Positions 9,677 through 18,648 of a stretch of 64,000 bases of DNA are shown piece by piece. The translations under genes were made by a program, and so were the position numbers. Position 1 is the stretch's first letter. Each line of letters begins with the position of its first letter. The stretch lies in NCBI RefSeq assembly GCF_041807705.1, contig NZ_JBGTYY010000002.1, positions 124,001-188,000 on the forward strand, in the 5' to 3' direction. Origin of the DNA: Mannheimia sp041807705. GTDB lineage: Bacteria; Pseudomonadota; Gammaproteobacteria; Enterobacterales; Pasteurellaceae. Under the pieces are notes generated by a model. That model did no database searches and was not told where the DNA came from. It saw only the letters and a list, made by a program, of their open reading frames with translations.

Positions 9677-9958
9677 ATGACCAAATCTGAATTAATTGAG
9701 AGTTTATTGGCTAAAAATCCAAATTTGCATATTAAAACAGTAGAGAATTGTGTAAAAGAGATTTTAGAACATTTAACACTAACCTTAGAAAAAGGTAAGC
9801 GTATTGAAGTAAGAGGTTTTGGTAGTTTTTCATTACATTATCGTCAACCTCGTGTAGGACGTAATCCTAAAACAGGGGACAGTGTCACGTTATCTGGGAA
9901 ATATGTGCCTCATTTTAAAGCAGGTAAAGATTTAAAAGAGCGAGTGGATATAGTCTAA
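9677..9958 (+). CDS. ihfB: Integration host factor beta subunit
   Basis: A 93-residue DNABII protein, partner of IhfA at 5191. The family signature GFGSFSLHYRQPRVGRNPKTG is present, including the intercalating proline in the beta arm. Its place directly after rpsA is conserved across gamma-proteobacteria. GAGGAAG precedes the ATG. Confidence 0.95.
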   Translation: MTKSELIESLLAKNPNLHIKTVENCVKEILEHLTLTLEKGKRIEVRGFGSFSLHYRQPRVGRNPKTGDSVTLSGKYVPHFKAGKDLKERVDIV

Positions 9959-9998
9959 TTCTCATCAAATTATAAATTTCTGTAGTGAAGGAGATGAT

Positions 9999-10286
9999 AT
10001 GATTAAGTATATTTTTGGTATTTTACTTGTTATTGCTGTTATTATTGTTGCAATTACAATTGGTGCGAATAATGATCAACTTATTGCTTTCAATTATATT
10101 ATTGCCCAAAGTGAATTACGTCTATCAACATTAGTTGCAATTTTATTTGGATTAGGGCTAATTTTAGGCTGGTTAGTAACGGGTATTTTTTACTTAAAAG
10201 TGAAAGTGCAAAATATTGCATTAAACCGCCGTGTAAAACGTCAAGGTCAGCAGATAACTGAATTAACCACGCCAAAGGTTGAATAA
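9999..10286 (+). CDS. lapA: Lipopolysaccharide assembly protein A
   Basis: A 95-residue inner-membrane protein (DUF1049/YciS) with two transmembrane segments, at about residues 2-22 and 40-65, and a basic cytoplasmic tail. It works with LapB, encoded 3 bp downstream, in LPS assembly and in control of LpxC turnover in E. coli. SD AAGGAG precedes the ATG. The lapA-lapB-pyrF-yciH order is the conserved one. Confidence 0.88.
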   Translation: MIKYIFGILLVIAVIIVAITIGANNDQLIAFNYIIAQSELRLSTLVAILFGLGLILGWLVTGIFYLKVKVQNIALNRRVKRQGQQITELTTPKVE

Positions 10287-10289
10287 TCA

Positions 10290-11483
10290 ATGCTTGAATT
10301 ATTGTTCCTTTTGTTGCCTATTGCCGCATTATACGGTTGGTATATGGGGCAGCGTAGTGCAAAAAAGGATCAAGAAACTGTCAATAATAAGTTTTCTCGT
10401 GAATATGTTACGGGATTGAACTTCCTTTTATCTAATCAACAGGAAAAGGCAGTTGATCTTTTCCTTTCTATGCTACAAAAGCAAGAGTCTGAAAATCAAA
10501 TCTCGACTGAATCCCAATTTGAAGCTGAATTAACCTTAGGTAATTTGTTTCGCTCAAGGGGTGAGGTTGATAGAGCTTTGCGTATTCATCAAGCCTTAGA
10601 AAATAATCCTGACTATTCATTTGAACAGAAATTGCTCGCTAAACAGCAATTGGCTAAAGATTTTATGGCGGCAGGTTTTTATGATCGAGCAGAAAATTAT
10701 TATATTTCATTAGTTGATGAACCTGAATTTGCTAAACATTCCTTATCTCAACTGACGGTAGTTTATCAAAAAACACGAGAATGGAAGAAAGTAATTAATG
10801 TTGCTGAAAAGTTACTAAAAATTTCGCCAGAATCCGATAAAATTCCATTATCTCATTTTTATTGTGAATATGCACAAGTGGTCAAATTTGACGATAAAAT
10901 TGCATTTGTAGAAGTGTTAAACAAAGCTTTAGATTATTACCCTCAATCTACACGAGCTTCGATAATGCTAGCTGATTTCTATTTGGAACAGGAAGAGTTT
11001 AGCAAAGCATTAGGTTATTTTGAGCAAATTCTACAACAAGATCCTGATTATATTAGTGAAGTGCTTAGTCGAGTGAAGCAATGTTATATCGCTCTAAATG
11101 ATCCTAATGGATATGAGTTGTTCTTGATTAAAGCTAATCAAGTCAAACATAATAGTAGCGTAGATATTGCATTAACCGAATTTATTGAAGAGAAAGATGG
11201 TATTAATGCAGCACATTCTAAATTATATCAGCAGCTAAGTGCTTATCCGAGTTTGATTACTTTCCATCGATTCATTCGATATCAAGCGGATTTTGCGGAA
11301 GAGGGAAATGGTAAAGAGAGTTTGGTGTTACTGCATAATATGGTGGGGAATCAAATCAAGAAAGGTTTTCAATATCGTTGCTTAAATTGTGGTTATCAAA
11401 GTTATCGCTTAATGTGGCAATGCCCATCTTGTAACCAATGGGAAAAAATTAAACCGATACAGAGTATCGATGGTCTTATCTAA
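10290..11483 (+). CDS. lapB: Lipopolysaccharide assembly protein B
   Basis: A 397-residue protein with an N-terminal membrane anchor (about residues 1-18), a series of TPR helices from about 35 to 345, and a C-terminal rubredoxin-like metal knuckle with Cys364, Cys367, Cys378 and Cys381. In E. coli LapB (YciM) brings LpxC to FtsH for degradation, balancing LPS against phospholipid. It starts 3 bp after lapA, so the two are probably translated together. Confidence 0.92.
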   Translation: MLELLFLLLPIAALYGWYMGQRSAKKDQETVNNKFSREYVTGLNFLLSNQQEKAVDLFLSMLQKQESENQISTESQFEAELTLGNLFRSRGEVDRALRIHQALENNPDYSFEQKLLAKQQLAKDFMAAGFYDRAENYYISLVDEPEFAKHSLSQLTVVYQKTREWKKVINVAEKLLKISPESDKIPLSHFYCEYAQVVKFDDKIAFVEVLNKALDYYPQSTRASIMLADFYLEQEEFSKALGYFEQILQQDPDYISEVLSRVKQCYIALNDPNGYELFLIKANQVKHNSSVDIALTEFIEEKDGINAAHSKLYQQLSAYPSLITFHRFIRYQADFAEEGNGKESLVLLHNMVGNQIKKGFQYRCLNCGYQSYRLMWQCPSCNQWEKIKPIQSIDGLI

Positions 11484-11502
11484 TAAAATTAAGGAGTTCA
11501 GT

Positions 11503-12198
11503 ATGAACAATAAAGTCATTGTTGCTTTAGATTATGAAACGGAACGTGAGGCACTGGAATTTGTGGATTTAGTTGATCCATCACTTTGTCGTTTAAAAGT
11601 GGGCAAAGAGATGTTTACCACATTAGGTACAAATTTCTTAAAACAGTTACACGACCGTAAATTTGATGTATTCCTTGATTTAAAATATCACGATATTCCA
11701 AATACCGTTGCCCGTGCAGTACGTTCAGCCGCTGATTTAGGCGTATGGATGGTAGATTTACATGCTTCAGGCGGCTTAAAAATGATGGAAGATGCGAAAA
11801 AAATCTTAGAACCTTATGGCAAAGATGCACCATTATTGATTGCGGTAACGGTTTTAACCAGTATGGAAGATCTAGATTTATTACAAATTGGTATTAATGC
11901 TTCACCAATGGAGCAAGTCATTCGGTTAGCACATTTAGCTCAGCGTGCAGGTTTAGACGGGGTTGTCTGTTCACCACAAGAGGTTGAAGTATTACGCACA
12001 CATTGTGGGGAAGATTTCAAATTAATCACACCGGGTATTCGCCCGGAAGGGAGTGATTTTGCTGACCAACGCCGTGTAATGACACCAAAACAAGCGATAG
12101 AAACAGGTTCAGATTTCTTAGTCATTGGTCGCCCGATTACCCAAGCGGCTGCTCCATTAGCGGTACTCAAATCCATAAATCAATCTATTAATGGTTAA
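11503..12198 (+). CDS. pyrF: Orotidine 5'-phosphate decarboxylase
   Basis: A 231-residue enzyme of pyrimidine synthesis converting OMP to UMP. The active-site motif DLKYHDIPNT carries the catalytic Asp-Lys-Asp residues. The frame is open further upstream into lapB, but ATG 11503 has AAGGAG 8 bases before it and starts with the usual MNNKVIVALD, so I chose it. It is followed by yciH, the widespread pyrF-yciH pairing. Confidence 0.96.
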   Translation: MNNKVIVALDYETEREALEFVDLVDPSLCRLKVGKEMFTTLGTNFLKQLHDRKFDVFLDLKYHDIPNTVARAVRSAADLGVWMVDLHASGGLKMMEDAKKILEPYGKDAPLLIAVTVLTSMEDLDLLQIGINASPMEQVIRLAHLAQRAGLDGVVCSPQEVEVLRTHCGEDFKLITPGIRPEGSDFADQRRVMTPKQAIETGSDFLVIGRPITQAAAPLAVLKSINQSING

Positions 12199-12203
12199 TC
12201 AAT

Positions 12204-12221
12204 AGGCGGAATTTTCCGCCT
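12204..12221 (+). terminator. Rho-independent terminator between pyrF and yciH
   Basis: The stem AGGCGGAA / TTCCGCCT is followed directly by a T run. It probably reduces but need not abolish transcription into yciH. Confidence 0.75.
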
Positions 12222-12264
12222 TTTTAAATGATACAAGCGGTCATATCTGAGGAAAAATTTGCAA

Positions 12265-12576
12265 ATGACATTAGTCTATTCAACCGAAACAGGCAGAATT
12301 AAGCCAGAAATTATGAAAGAAGAACGCCCAAAAGGCGATGGGATTATTCGCATTCAACGCCAAACCAGTGGGCGTAAAGGAAAAGGTGTTTGTGTGATTA
12401 CGGGGCTTGATTTAGATGATAAAGCTCTTAATTCGCTTGCTTCAGAGTTGAAGCGTAAGTTAGGCTGCGGTGGTTCGTTTAAAGAGGGGATTATTGAAAT
12501 TCAAGGCGATAACCGTGAACTGATTAAACAAATTTTGGAAGGAAAAGGTTTTAAAGTAAAACTTTCTGGAGGCTAA
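12265..12576 (+). CDS. yciH: SUI1/eIF1-like translation factor YciH
   Basis: A 103-residue SUI1-domain protein, the bacterial relative of eukaryotic initiation factor eIF1. The domain covers residues from about 30 to the C-terminus, with the RQTSGRKGKGVCVITGL loop and LKRKLGCGGSF both conserved. In E. coli it influences initiation fidelity and is linked to stress. ATG 12265 follows GAGGA at a long spacing; a TTG two codons earlier is also in frame. An exact uptake signal lies just upstream at 12233. Confidence 0.9.
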   Translation: MTLVYSTETGRIKPEIMKEERPKGDGIIRIQRQTSGRKGKGVCVITGLDLDDKALNSLASELKRKLGCGGSFKEGIIEIQGDNRELIKQILEGKGFKVKLSGG

Positions 12577-12582
12577 AAAAGT

Positions 12583-12637
12583 GGGGAAATCATTTGTAGA
12601 AGATCAGACTTGATCTGACAAATCATTTGATTTCCCC
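12583..12637. terminator. Bidirectional terminator hairpin carrying a 33-bp repeat
   Basis: The outer arms GGGGAAATCA (12583-12592) and TGATTTCCCC (12628-12637) are perfect inverted repeats between convergent yciH and ushA. Between them lies a block beginning TGTAGAAGATCAGACTTGAT at 12595. The stretch 12595-12627 is identical to 20111-20143, the left end of the IS481-like element. The block 12595-12619 is flanked by an 8-bp direct repeat AAATCATT (12587-12594 and 12620-12627). Confidence 0.65.
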
Positions 12638-12649
12638 ATTTACCTTTAA

Positions 12650-14293
12650 TTATTTGAAAATAATGTCATCTTTTGGATCGTATTTATCCGCTTCAATCAC
12701 TTTATTTTCTTCAAAGTATGTTTTCAGCATTTCAGCATCAATAAAGCCTGTGTTCACATAGCTAGGGTGTTTTTTCAGTAATGGATAACCATCGCCACCT
12801 GCCGCAACATAGTCAGGTAGAGAAACTTTATAGGTTTTCTCAGCATCAAACGGTTTTCCGCCGATTTTTACTTCAGAGATGGTTTTTGCATTACGATCAA
12901 CGGTCATTGAAATACCTGCAAATTGAGGATAAGCACCGGTATCAACATCTTTTAATGCGATAGCAGTAAGGCTATCTAATAGTTCTTGCCCTTTTAAATC
13001 CACCGTTGCAATCATATTACCGAATGGTTGAACGGTCAGTAAGTTTTTATAGGTTACTTTGCCTTCCTCAATTGAGGTACGAATACCACCCGAGTTCATA
13101 ATCCCGATGTCTGCTTTTACTCGCTCCATTTGAGATTGAGCAATTAAGCGGCCGAGATTCGTTTGATGGAAGCGAATATGTTCACGTTTACCATCTAATA
13201 AGCCTTTAACGCTACCCACCTCAATATTTAGTTTTTGGTCGCCTTCATCTTGATATTTTTTTAACAGAGCATAGGTTGCTTCATCAGCTTTAATTTCAGG
13301 CTGGTAAAGCTCATATTCTCTCGTGCCATCTTCTTTTTTGATGGTTTTTTTCAAGTTTACTGGGATTAACTCATATTTTACTAAAGTAGTTTTGCCATTT
13401 TTAAATTCAAAATCAGCACGGCCGACAAATTTACCCCATTCGCCAGCTTGAACAATCCAAGTACCATTTTGGAAATCTGGTTTACACTCTTCGCCCGGTG
13501 TATATTTCGCTTTGAATTGCCCCTTCTCATCAATACAAACGGTATCGTGTGTATGTCCACCAATGATTAGATCAAAAGCTCCTTTATCAAGCGTTCTTGC
13601 CATTGTTACATCGCCCGGTGCGTTTGTACCGTGTTTACCGTCAAAATAGTAGCCCATATGAGTTAAAGCAATACGCACATCCGGTTTTTCAGTTTTGTTA
13701 ATTTCTGCAAGCGTTGTTTTTGCCGTTTCAATCGGGTTTTTAAATACCGCATTTTCAGTTACATCAGGATTACCTAATTTTGCAGTATCTTCAGTTGTAA
13801 GACCAACAACGGCAATTTTTAAACCACCTCGCTCAAGAATAATATAGGGTTTAACAATAGGCTTATCTGTTTTTTTATTAATAACGTTAGCTGAAATAAA
13901 AGGGAACTTCGCCCATTGTTCTTGCATTGAAAGGATTTGGAGAGGGAAGTCAAATTCGTGATTGCCTAACACCATAGCGTCATAACCAATCGCATTCATA
14001 CCCTCAATATCAGGACGAGCGTTTTGCATATCTGATTCGGGTACACCTGTATTCACATCGCCTGCATTTAACACTAAGATTGATCCGCCTTTCTGTTCAA
14101 CTTCTTTACGAATAGCGTCAATTAATGTTTTTTGTGCCGCTAAGCCATACTCGCCCTTATCACTTTGCCAGAAATGACCGTGTAAGTCATTGGTATGTAG
14201 CACAGTAAAACTATAGGTTTTATCGGTTTCATACGCTATTGCAGAGGCTGAGCCTAAAATAGCAAGAGAAAGTAATGTTTTCTTAAAGTTCAT
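12650..14293 (-). CDS. ushA: UshA-type periplasmic 5'-nucleotidase/UDP-sugar hydrolase
   Basis: A 547-residue exported nucleotidase, close to the 550 residues of E. coli UshA. The signal peptide covers about residues 1-20 (cleavage near SAIA). The calcineurin-like metallophosphatase domain has HTNDLHGHF, the GDVNTG block, GNHEFDFP and GGHTHD, giving the two-metal site; the C-terminal 5'-nucleotidase domain starts near residue 355. It would dephosphorylate nucleotides and UDP-sugars in the periplasm to feed nucleoside uptake. The NAD-processing nucleotidase NucA of Haemophilus is a relative, so a role in NAD salvage is possible. Confidence 0.88.
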   Translation of the reverse strand: MNFKKTLLSLAILGSASAIAYETDKTYSFTVLHTNDLHGHFWQSDKGEYGLAAQKTLIDAIRKEVEQKGGSILVLNAGDVNTGVPESDMQNARPDIEGMNAIGYDAMVLGNHEFDFPLQILSMQEQWAKFPFISANVINKKTDKPIVKPYIILERGGLKIAVVGLTTEDTAKLGNPDVTENAVFKNPIETAKTTLAEINKTEKPDVRIALTHMGYYFDGKHGTNAPGDVTMARTLDKGAFDLIIGGHTHDTVCIDEKGQFKAKYTPGEECKPDFQNGTWIVQAGEWGKFVGRADFEFKNGKTTLVKYELIPVNLKKTIKKEDGTREYELYQPEIKADEATYALLKKYQDEGDQKLNIEVGSVKGLLDGKREHIRFHQTNLGRLIAQSQMERVKADIGIMNSGGIRTSIEEGKVTYKNLLTVQPFGNMIATVDLKGQELLDSLTAIALKDVDTGAYPQFAGISMTVDRNAKTISEVKIGGKPFDAEKTYKVSLPDYVAAGGDGYPLLKKHPSYVNTGFIDAEMLKTYFEENKVIEADKYDPKDDIIFK

Positions 14294-14331
14294 AGAAATA
14301 CCTCAGTAAGTATTGGTGTTATAACAGGGCA

Positions 14332-14694
14332 TTAGAAGAATAAAATGAATATCCAAGTAATTGCCAGTAAAATCATTGATAAAAATACGGCTGCCGAACC
14401 AAAATCTTTTGCTCTGCCAGACAATTCGTGAAAGTCAGAGCCAATACGATCCACAACGGATTCAATCGCACTATTTAATAATTCAACAATAAGCACTAAA
14501 AAGAGTGTTCCAACTAACAAGGCTTTTTCAATGTTAGTGTCGCCTAAAATTAAGGCTAGTGGAAATAAAATAACTGCACACCAAAATTCTTGACGGAATG
14601 CCGCTTCATTAATATAAGCTGCCTTTAAGCCTTTCATTGAATAATTTGTTGCATTGATCACACGTTGGAAATCAGCTTTATTTTTAGGTTTCAT
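14332..14694 (-). CDS. dgkA: Diacylglycerol kinase
   Basis: A 120-residue integral membrane kinase (family length about 122) with three transmembrane helices and the signature VELLNSAIESVVDRIG, whose glutamates bind ATP-Mg. It phosphorylates diacylglycerol released by periplasmic glucan or LPS modification. It lies upstream of ushA on the same strand with a 38-bp gap, so the two may share a transcript. Confidence 0.95.
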   Translation of the reverse strand: MKPKNKADFQRVINATNYSMKGLKAAYINEAAFRQEFWCAVILFPLALILGDTNIEKALLVGTLFLVLIVELLNSAIESVVDRIGSDFHELSGRAKDFGSAAVFLSMILLAITWIFILFF

Positions 14695-14890
14695 AAGTTG
14701 TTAGAAAAGTGAATAAGTTAAATGTTATTGTACTGAAAGAAAAGTTATCTTCAAGGGAGTTAGTATGAATAAAATCAATTAATCTGAAAATAGCAAAATT
14801 AGCTTTTTGCAAAAAAATTGAAAAAAATGACCGCTTGTTTATTCCATATTGGCTATTTTTCCGCTAATCTAACAACCTTGTTTTTCGGGT

Positions 14891-14909
14891 GGGTAAATAG
14901 TATTTATCC
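14891..14909. promoter_or_regulatory. Near-perfect 19-bp palindrome upstream of sstT
   Basis: GGGTAAATA and TATTTATCC are inverted repeats with one mismatch around a central G. It sits about 30 bp before the sstT ATG and could be an operator or a leader stem. The rest of the dgkA-sstT gap (14695-14938) holds one uptake signal at about 14829 and no gene that I can support. Confidence 0.35.
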
Positions 14910-14938
14910 TTATTTTTGTCTTACAGAAGTGAAATGTT

Positions 14939-16150
14939 ATGAGTCAATCATTATCATCAAAAATTCTTGGCGGTAATTTAGTATTACGCATCGCCATCGG
15001 TTTAGTGCTAGGGGTTCTACTGGCATTTATTAATAAAGATTGGGCAGTGAGCGTTGGCGTATTAGGTCAATTCTTTGTTAAATCTCTCCGTGCTATTGCA
15101 CCTATTTTAGTCTTTGTATTAGTGTTATCAGCTATTGCGAATAAAGAAGTAGGTTCAGACAGCAAATTAAAGCCAATTTTAGTGCTTTATGTACTAGGTA
15201 CATTTTGTGCTGCATTAACTGCTGTTGTGCTAAGTTTTATGTTCCCAACAACTTTAGAGCTAACTTCAAGCCCTGATGGTTTAACGCCGCCGCAAGGTAT
15301 TGGTGAAATTTTAAAAACCGTTATTTTTAACTTAGTGGATAACCCTCTTGCTGCGTTAAGCAATGCAAACTTCATTGGTATTCTTGCATGGTCTATTGGT
15401 TTAGGGATTGCATTCCGTCACGGTTCAGCAAGTTCAAAAGCGTTTTTAAATGATTTAGCCAATGCAGTTTCATTTGTGGTGAAAATTGTGATTGCGTTCG
15501 CACCTATCGGCGTATTTGGCTTGGTGGCTGAAACTGTTGCTGTAAATGGTTTAGATGCATTTGAAGGTTACGCACGCTTATTATTAGTATTAGTGGGAGC
15601 AATGTTATTAGTTGTATTAGTATTAAACCCATTATTAGTGTTCTGGAAAACACGTCGCAACCCATATCCATTAGTATTTACTTGCTTGCGTGAGAGTGGT
15701 GTAACTGCATTCTTTACACGTAGTTCGGCTGCGAATATCCCGGTGAATATGAACTTAGCGAAGCGTTTAGGTGTGCGTGATGAAATTGCATCTGTAGCCA
15801 TTCCTTTAGGTGCAACTATCAATATGGCAGGTGCAGCAATTACAGTTACGGTATTAACTTTAGCTGCAGCTTATACACAAGGGATTCAACCGGATTTCGC
15901 AACTGCATTATTATTAAGCATTGTAGCTTCAATCTGTGCTTGTGGCGCTTCAGGTGTTGCCGGTGGGTCATTATTATTAATTCCATTAGCGTGTAGCTTA
16001 TTTAATATTCCAAATGATATTGCAGCCCAAGTAATTGGTGTAGGCTTTGTGATTGGAGTAATTCAAGATTCAGTTGAAACAGCATTAAACTCTTCAACAG
16101 ACGTACTATTTACCGCAGCGGTAAGTTACGCAGAAGATCAAAAAGCGTAG
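14939..16150 (+). CDS. sstT: Serine/threonine:sodium symporter SstT
   Basis: A 403-residue DAACS-family transporter, near the 414 residues of E. coli SstT. The re-entrant loop FFTRSSAANIPVNMNLAKRL and the second hairpin segment CACGASGVAGGSLLLIPLAC match SstT rather than GltP. It imports L-serine and L-threonine with sodium and has about eight membrane helices. It is monocistronic with a clear terminator. Confidence 0.93.
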   Translation: MSQSLSSKILGGNLVLRIAIGLVLGVLLAFINKDWAVSVGVLGQFFVKSLRAIAPILVFVLVLSAIANKEVGSDSKLKPILVLYVLGTFCAALTAVVLSFMFPTTLELTSSPDGLTPPQGIGEILKTVIFNLVDNPLAALSNANFIGILAWSIGLGIAFRHGSASSKAFLNDLANAVSFVVKIVIAFAPIGVFGLVAETVAVNGLDAFEGYARLLLVLVGAMLLVVLVLNPLLVFWKTRRNPYPLVFTCLRESGVTAFFTRSSAANIPVNMNLAKRLGVRDEIASVAIPLGATINMAGAAITVTVLTLAAAYTQGIQPDFATALLLSIVASICACGASGVAGGSLLLIPLACSLFNIPNDIAAQVIGVGFVIGVIQDSVETALNSSTDVLFTAAVSYAEDQKA

Positions 16151-16167
16151 TTTCTCTTTTCTCGGAT

Positions 16168-16192
16168 AAGGTAGACTTTTTAGTCTGCCTTT
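16168..16192 (+). terminator. Rho-independent terminator after sstT
   Basis: The stem AAGGTAGACT / AGTCTGCCTT (one mismatch) has a short T loop and is followed by a T-rich tail. Confidence 0.8.
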
Positions 16193-16207
16193 CTTTTTTC
16201 GGTTTAT

Positions 16208-16229
16208 TTTTGCGATCTGCGTCGAAAAT
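16208..16229 (+). promoter_or_regulatory. CRP-S (Sxy-dependent CRP) site for comEC
   Basis: The left half is TTTTGCGATCT, identical to the Haemophilus competence consensus; the right half TCGAAAA is a fair match to ATCGCAAAA. A candidate -10 TATCAT lies at 16251-16256, which puts the site about 41 bases before the predicted start of transcription, the usual class II CRP spacing. The core TGCGA instead of TGTGA is what makes such sites depend on Sxy as well as CRP. Confidence 0.8.
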
Positions 16230-16297
16230 TTACCAAATTCTTCTGAAAACTATCATCTTTAACGGCATACTTGGGTTAAAAAATTAACCTTTTGATT

Positions 16298-18577
16298 ATG
16301 TTGGATCGTTTTTGTATTGCTCTCTTTTTATTCCATCTGCCTATCTTGCTGTTGCCTAGAGATTGGCTAATAGCTGGCATTACTTTGGGTGGAGTAATCT
16401 TAATCTACAGCATTTATGTTCGAGCCAAACTTATTTTTCTACTTGGTATGATAATCTGCGTTAGTTATTTTCACATTTTCCAAGTTGCAAAAAATGTGGA
16501 AAATATAACCGCTAGTAAACAGAACACTCAATTTAAAATTAGCAAAATCCTTAAGCAAACCGATTATCAAACCGCTATTGCTACACTGCCAACTGGTGAG
16601 AATATCTACCTAAATTGGCAAGCAGAGCAGCCATTATTGCTTAATCACTATTATCAAGCAGAACTCACACTACGCCCGATTTCGGCCCGCAGTAATATCA
16701 GTAATTTTGATCGCCAGCGTTGGTATTTTGCCAATCATATCCATATGACGGCGACTGCTCGGAAAGTGGAAAAATTAGCTCAAATAGAGAGTAGCTTTCG
16801 GACAGACTGGCTACATAAAGTTAAAGCAGACACGGAAAATTTACCTACACAAGGCTTATTATTAGCGCTTGCTTTCGGCGAAAGAGCTTGGCTAAAAACA
16901 GCTGATTGGGGGCTATTTCAACAAACAGCCACAGCTCATTTAATTGCTATTTCAGGCTTACACATTGGGCTTGCGATGCTGTTTGGATTTTATTTGGCGA
17001 AAAGCCTGCAATGGTTTTGTTTGAAAAGTAGGCTTAAGTGGTTACAAGCGGTCGGATTTTCACTTTATTTTGCAAGAATAGTGGGCTTTCTAACCGCCTT
17101 TGTTTATAGCTATTTAGCGGGCTTTGCTGAGCCGACAGTAAGAGCCTTATTCGCTATTGCCTTTGTGTTGCTTTGCCAATATTTAAGGCGGCATTACACC
17201 GCTTGGCAACTTTGGTGGAGAATTGTAGCCTTATTGGTGGTTATTGACCCACTCAGTTTACTTTCTGACAGTTTTTGGCTCTCTGTGTTAGCGGTAGTCA
17301 GCTTGATTCTGTGGTATCAAATTTTCCCTTTAAATCGCTTTATTTCTGATGAAACTCGCAAAAAAATGATGAAATTCAACCGCTTGTGGTTATCACTTTT
17401 GCATTTACAAATTGGAATTTGGCTGGTTTTCTCGCCTGTTCAGCTCTATTTTTTTGAGGGCGTATCTGCCTTTGCCTTACTTGCCAATCTGATTATTGTA
17501 CCTCTTTACAGTTTTTTGCTTGTACCGCTGATTTTATTCAGTCTATTAACCGACAACCTCTTTTCTACTTGGCAACTGGCGGATTATCTTGCTCAAGAGA
17601 GTTTATGGCTATTAACACCCCTTTCTAATGCGTGGTTTACGCTAAGCTATTGGCAACAATGGCAGTTGCTTTCACTTAATCTATTGGTTTTATTATGTCT
17701 TTATTGCAAAGTATATGAGCTTTCTTATAAAAAATGGCTCAGTGCAGTTACATTATCAATATTGTTCAACTTGAGTTTTTATCTGCATAAATGGGCTAGT
17801 CAAGCCAAATCAGAATGGATTATGTTTGATGTTGGGCAAGGGTTAGCAATGGCATTGATTTATGAGCAAAACAAAGCAGTAATTTATGACACAGGTTCAA
17901 GTTGGCAATCTGGTGATGGCAAGATAAATTCAATGGCAAAGCTCGAAATATTGCCCTATCTAAAACGCAACGGCATTTCTGTAGAAGCCATTTTTCTCAG
18001 CCACGATGATAATGACCACTCAGGTGGAGTAGTCGATTTACTCTCTGCTTACCCAAATGCTCGGCTGATTAGCTCAAGTAAAGTTCGTTACCGCAATGTT
18101 GCACCGGAACCTTGCATTCAAGGGAAGTCGTGGCAGTTCGGAGAATGGCATTTATCCGCATTTTACCCATCACAAATTGTAGAACGAGCTAAAAATCACG
18201 ACTCTTGCATTATTTTGGCAAAAAATGACCGCTTGCAGATTTTGCTCACAGGCGATTCTGGCATAGAGCAAGAACGCCGATTTGCCCCAAATATCAGGAA
18301 AATTGATTTCTTACAAGTCGGGCATCACGGCAGTAAAAGTAGTACTAGTGAAACCTTACTAGCCTTAGCCGAACCGCAATTCGCTTTTATTTCCGCAGGC
18401 AGATGGAATCCGTGGAAATTACCAAACAAGCAAGTAGTCGAGCGTTTAGAAAGAAAAGGCATTGAAGTATTAAATACCGCAAAAGTCGGAATGATTAGGG
18501 TTAAGTTTTATCAAAACTCATTTAAAATTATGCAAGCGAGAGACTTATTTTCGCCTTGGTATAAGCAGTTTTATTGA
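16298..18577 (+). CDS. comEC: DNA internalisation competence protein ComEC/Rec2
   Basis: About 759 residues, an inner-membrane channel for single-stranded DNA during transformation. N-terminal hydrophobic segments and an OB-like soluble region come first. The multi-helix competence domain follows (ISGLHIGLA, then the TVRALFAIAF helix), and a C-terminal metallo-beta-lactamase-like domain has the SHDDNDHSGG motif near residue 570 and the GHHGS motif later. I start at ATG 16298; the frame also has a TTG two codons upstream, and no good Shine-Dalgarno sequence is visible. A CRP-S site lies upstream. No other competence gene is in this window. Confidence 0.92.
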   Translation: MLDRFCIALFLFHLPILLLPRDWLIAGITLGGVILIYSIYVRAKLIFLLGMIICVSYFHIFQVAKNVENITASKQNTQFKISKILKQTDYQTAIATLPTGENIYLNWQAEQPLLLNHYYQAELTLRPISARSNISNFDRQRWYFANHIHMTATARKVEKLAQIESSFRTDWLHKVKADTENLPTQGLLLALAFGERAWLKTADWGLFQQTATAHLIAISGLHIGLAMLFGFYLAKSLQWFCLKSRLKWLQAVGFSLYFARIVGFLTAFVYSYLAGFAEPTVRALFAIAFVLLCQYLRRHYTAWQLWWRIVALLVVIDPLSLLSDSFWLSVLAVVSLILWYQIFPLNRFISDETRKKMMKFNRLWLSLLHLQIGIWLVFSPVQLYFFEGVSAFALLANLIIVPLYSFLLVPLILFSLLTDNLFSTWQLADYLAQESLWLLTPLSNAWFTLSYWQQWQLLSLNLLVLLCLYCKVYELSYKKWLSAVTLSILFNLSFYLHKWASQAKSEWIMFDVGQGLAMALIYEQNKAVIYDTGSSWQSGDGKINSMAKLEILPYLKRNGISVEAIFLSHDDNDHSGGVVDLLSAYPNARLISSSKVRYRNVAPEPCIQGKSWQFGEWHLSAFYPSQIVERAKNHDSCIILAKNDRLQILLTGDSGIEQERRFAPNIRKIDFLQVGHHGSKSSTSETLLALAEPQFAFISAGRWNPWKLPNKQVVERLERKGIEVLNTAKVGMIRVKFYQNSFKIMQARDLFSPWYKQFY

Positions 18578-18589
18578 TCAAATAGGTTT

Positions 18590-18616
18590 ACCTAGCACGG
18601 CAAAGCCGTACTAGGT
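18590..18616. terminator. Bidirectional terminator between comEC and queA
   Basis: ACCTAG and CTAGGT frame ACGGC-AAA-GCCGT, an almost perfect palindrome between convergent genes. It has little T run, so it may equally be a short palindromic repeat. Confidence 0.5.
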
Positions 18617-18648
18617 TAGGCATAATTCAGGCTCTTTGGGGCTGTAGG

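Noticed and set aside
14765..14782. Five-codon ORF (MNKIN) with a good ribosome site before sstT
   Set aside because: Too short to support as a leader peptide; no attenuator structure tied to its codons was found.
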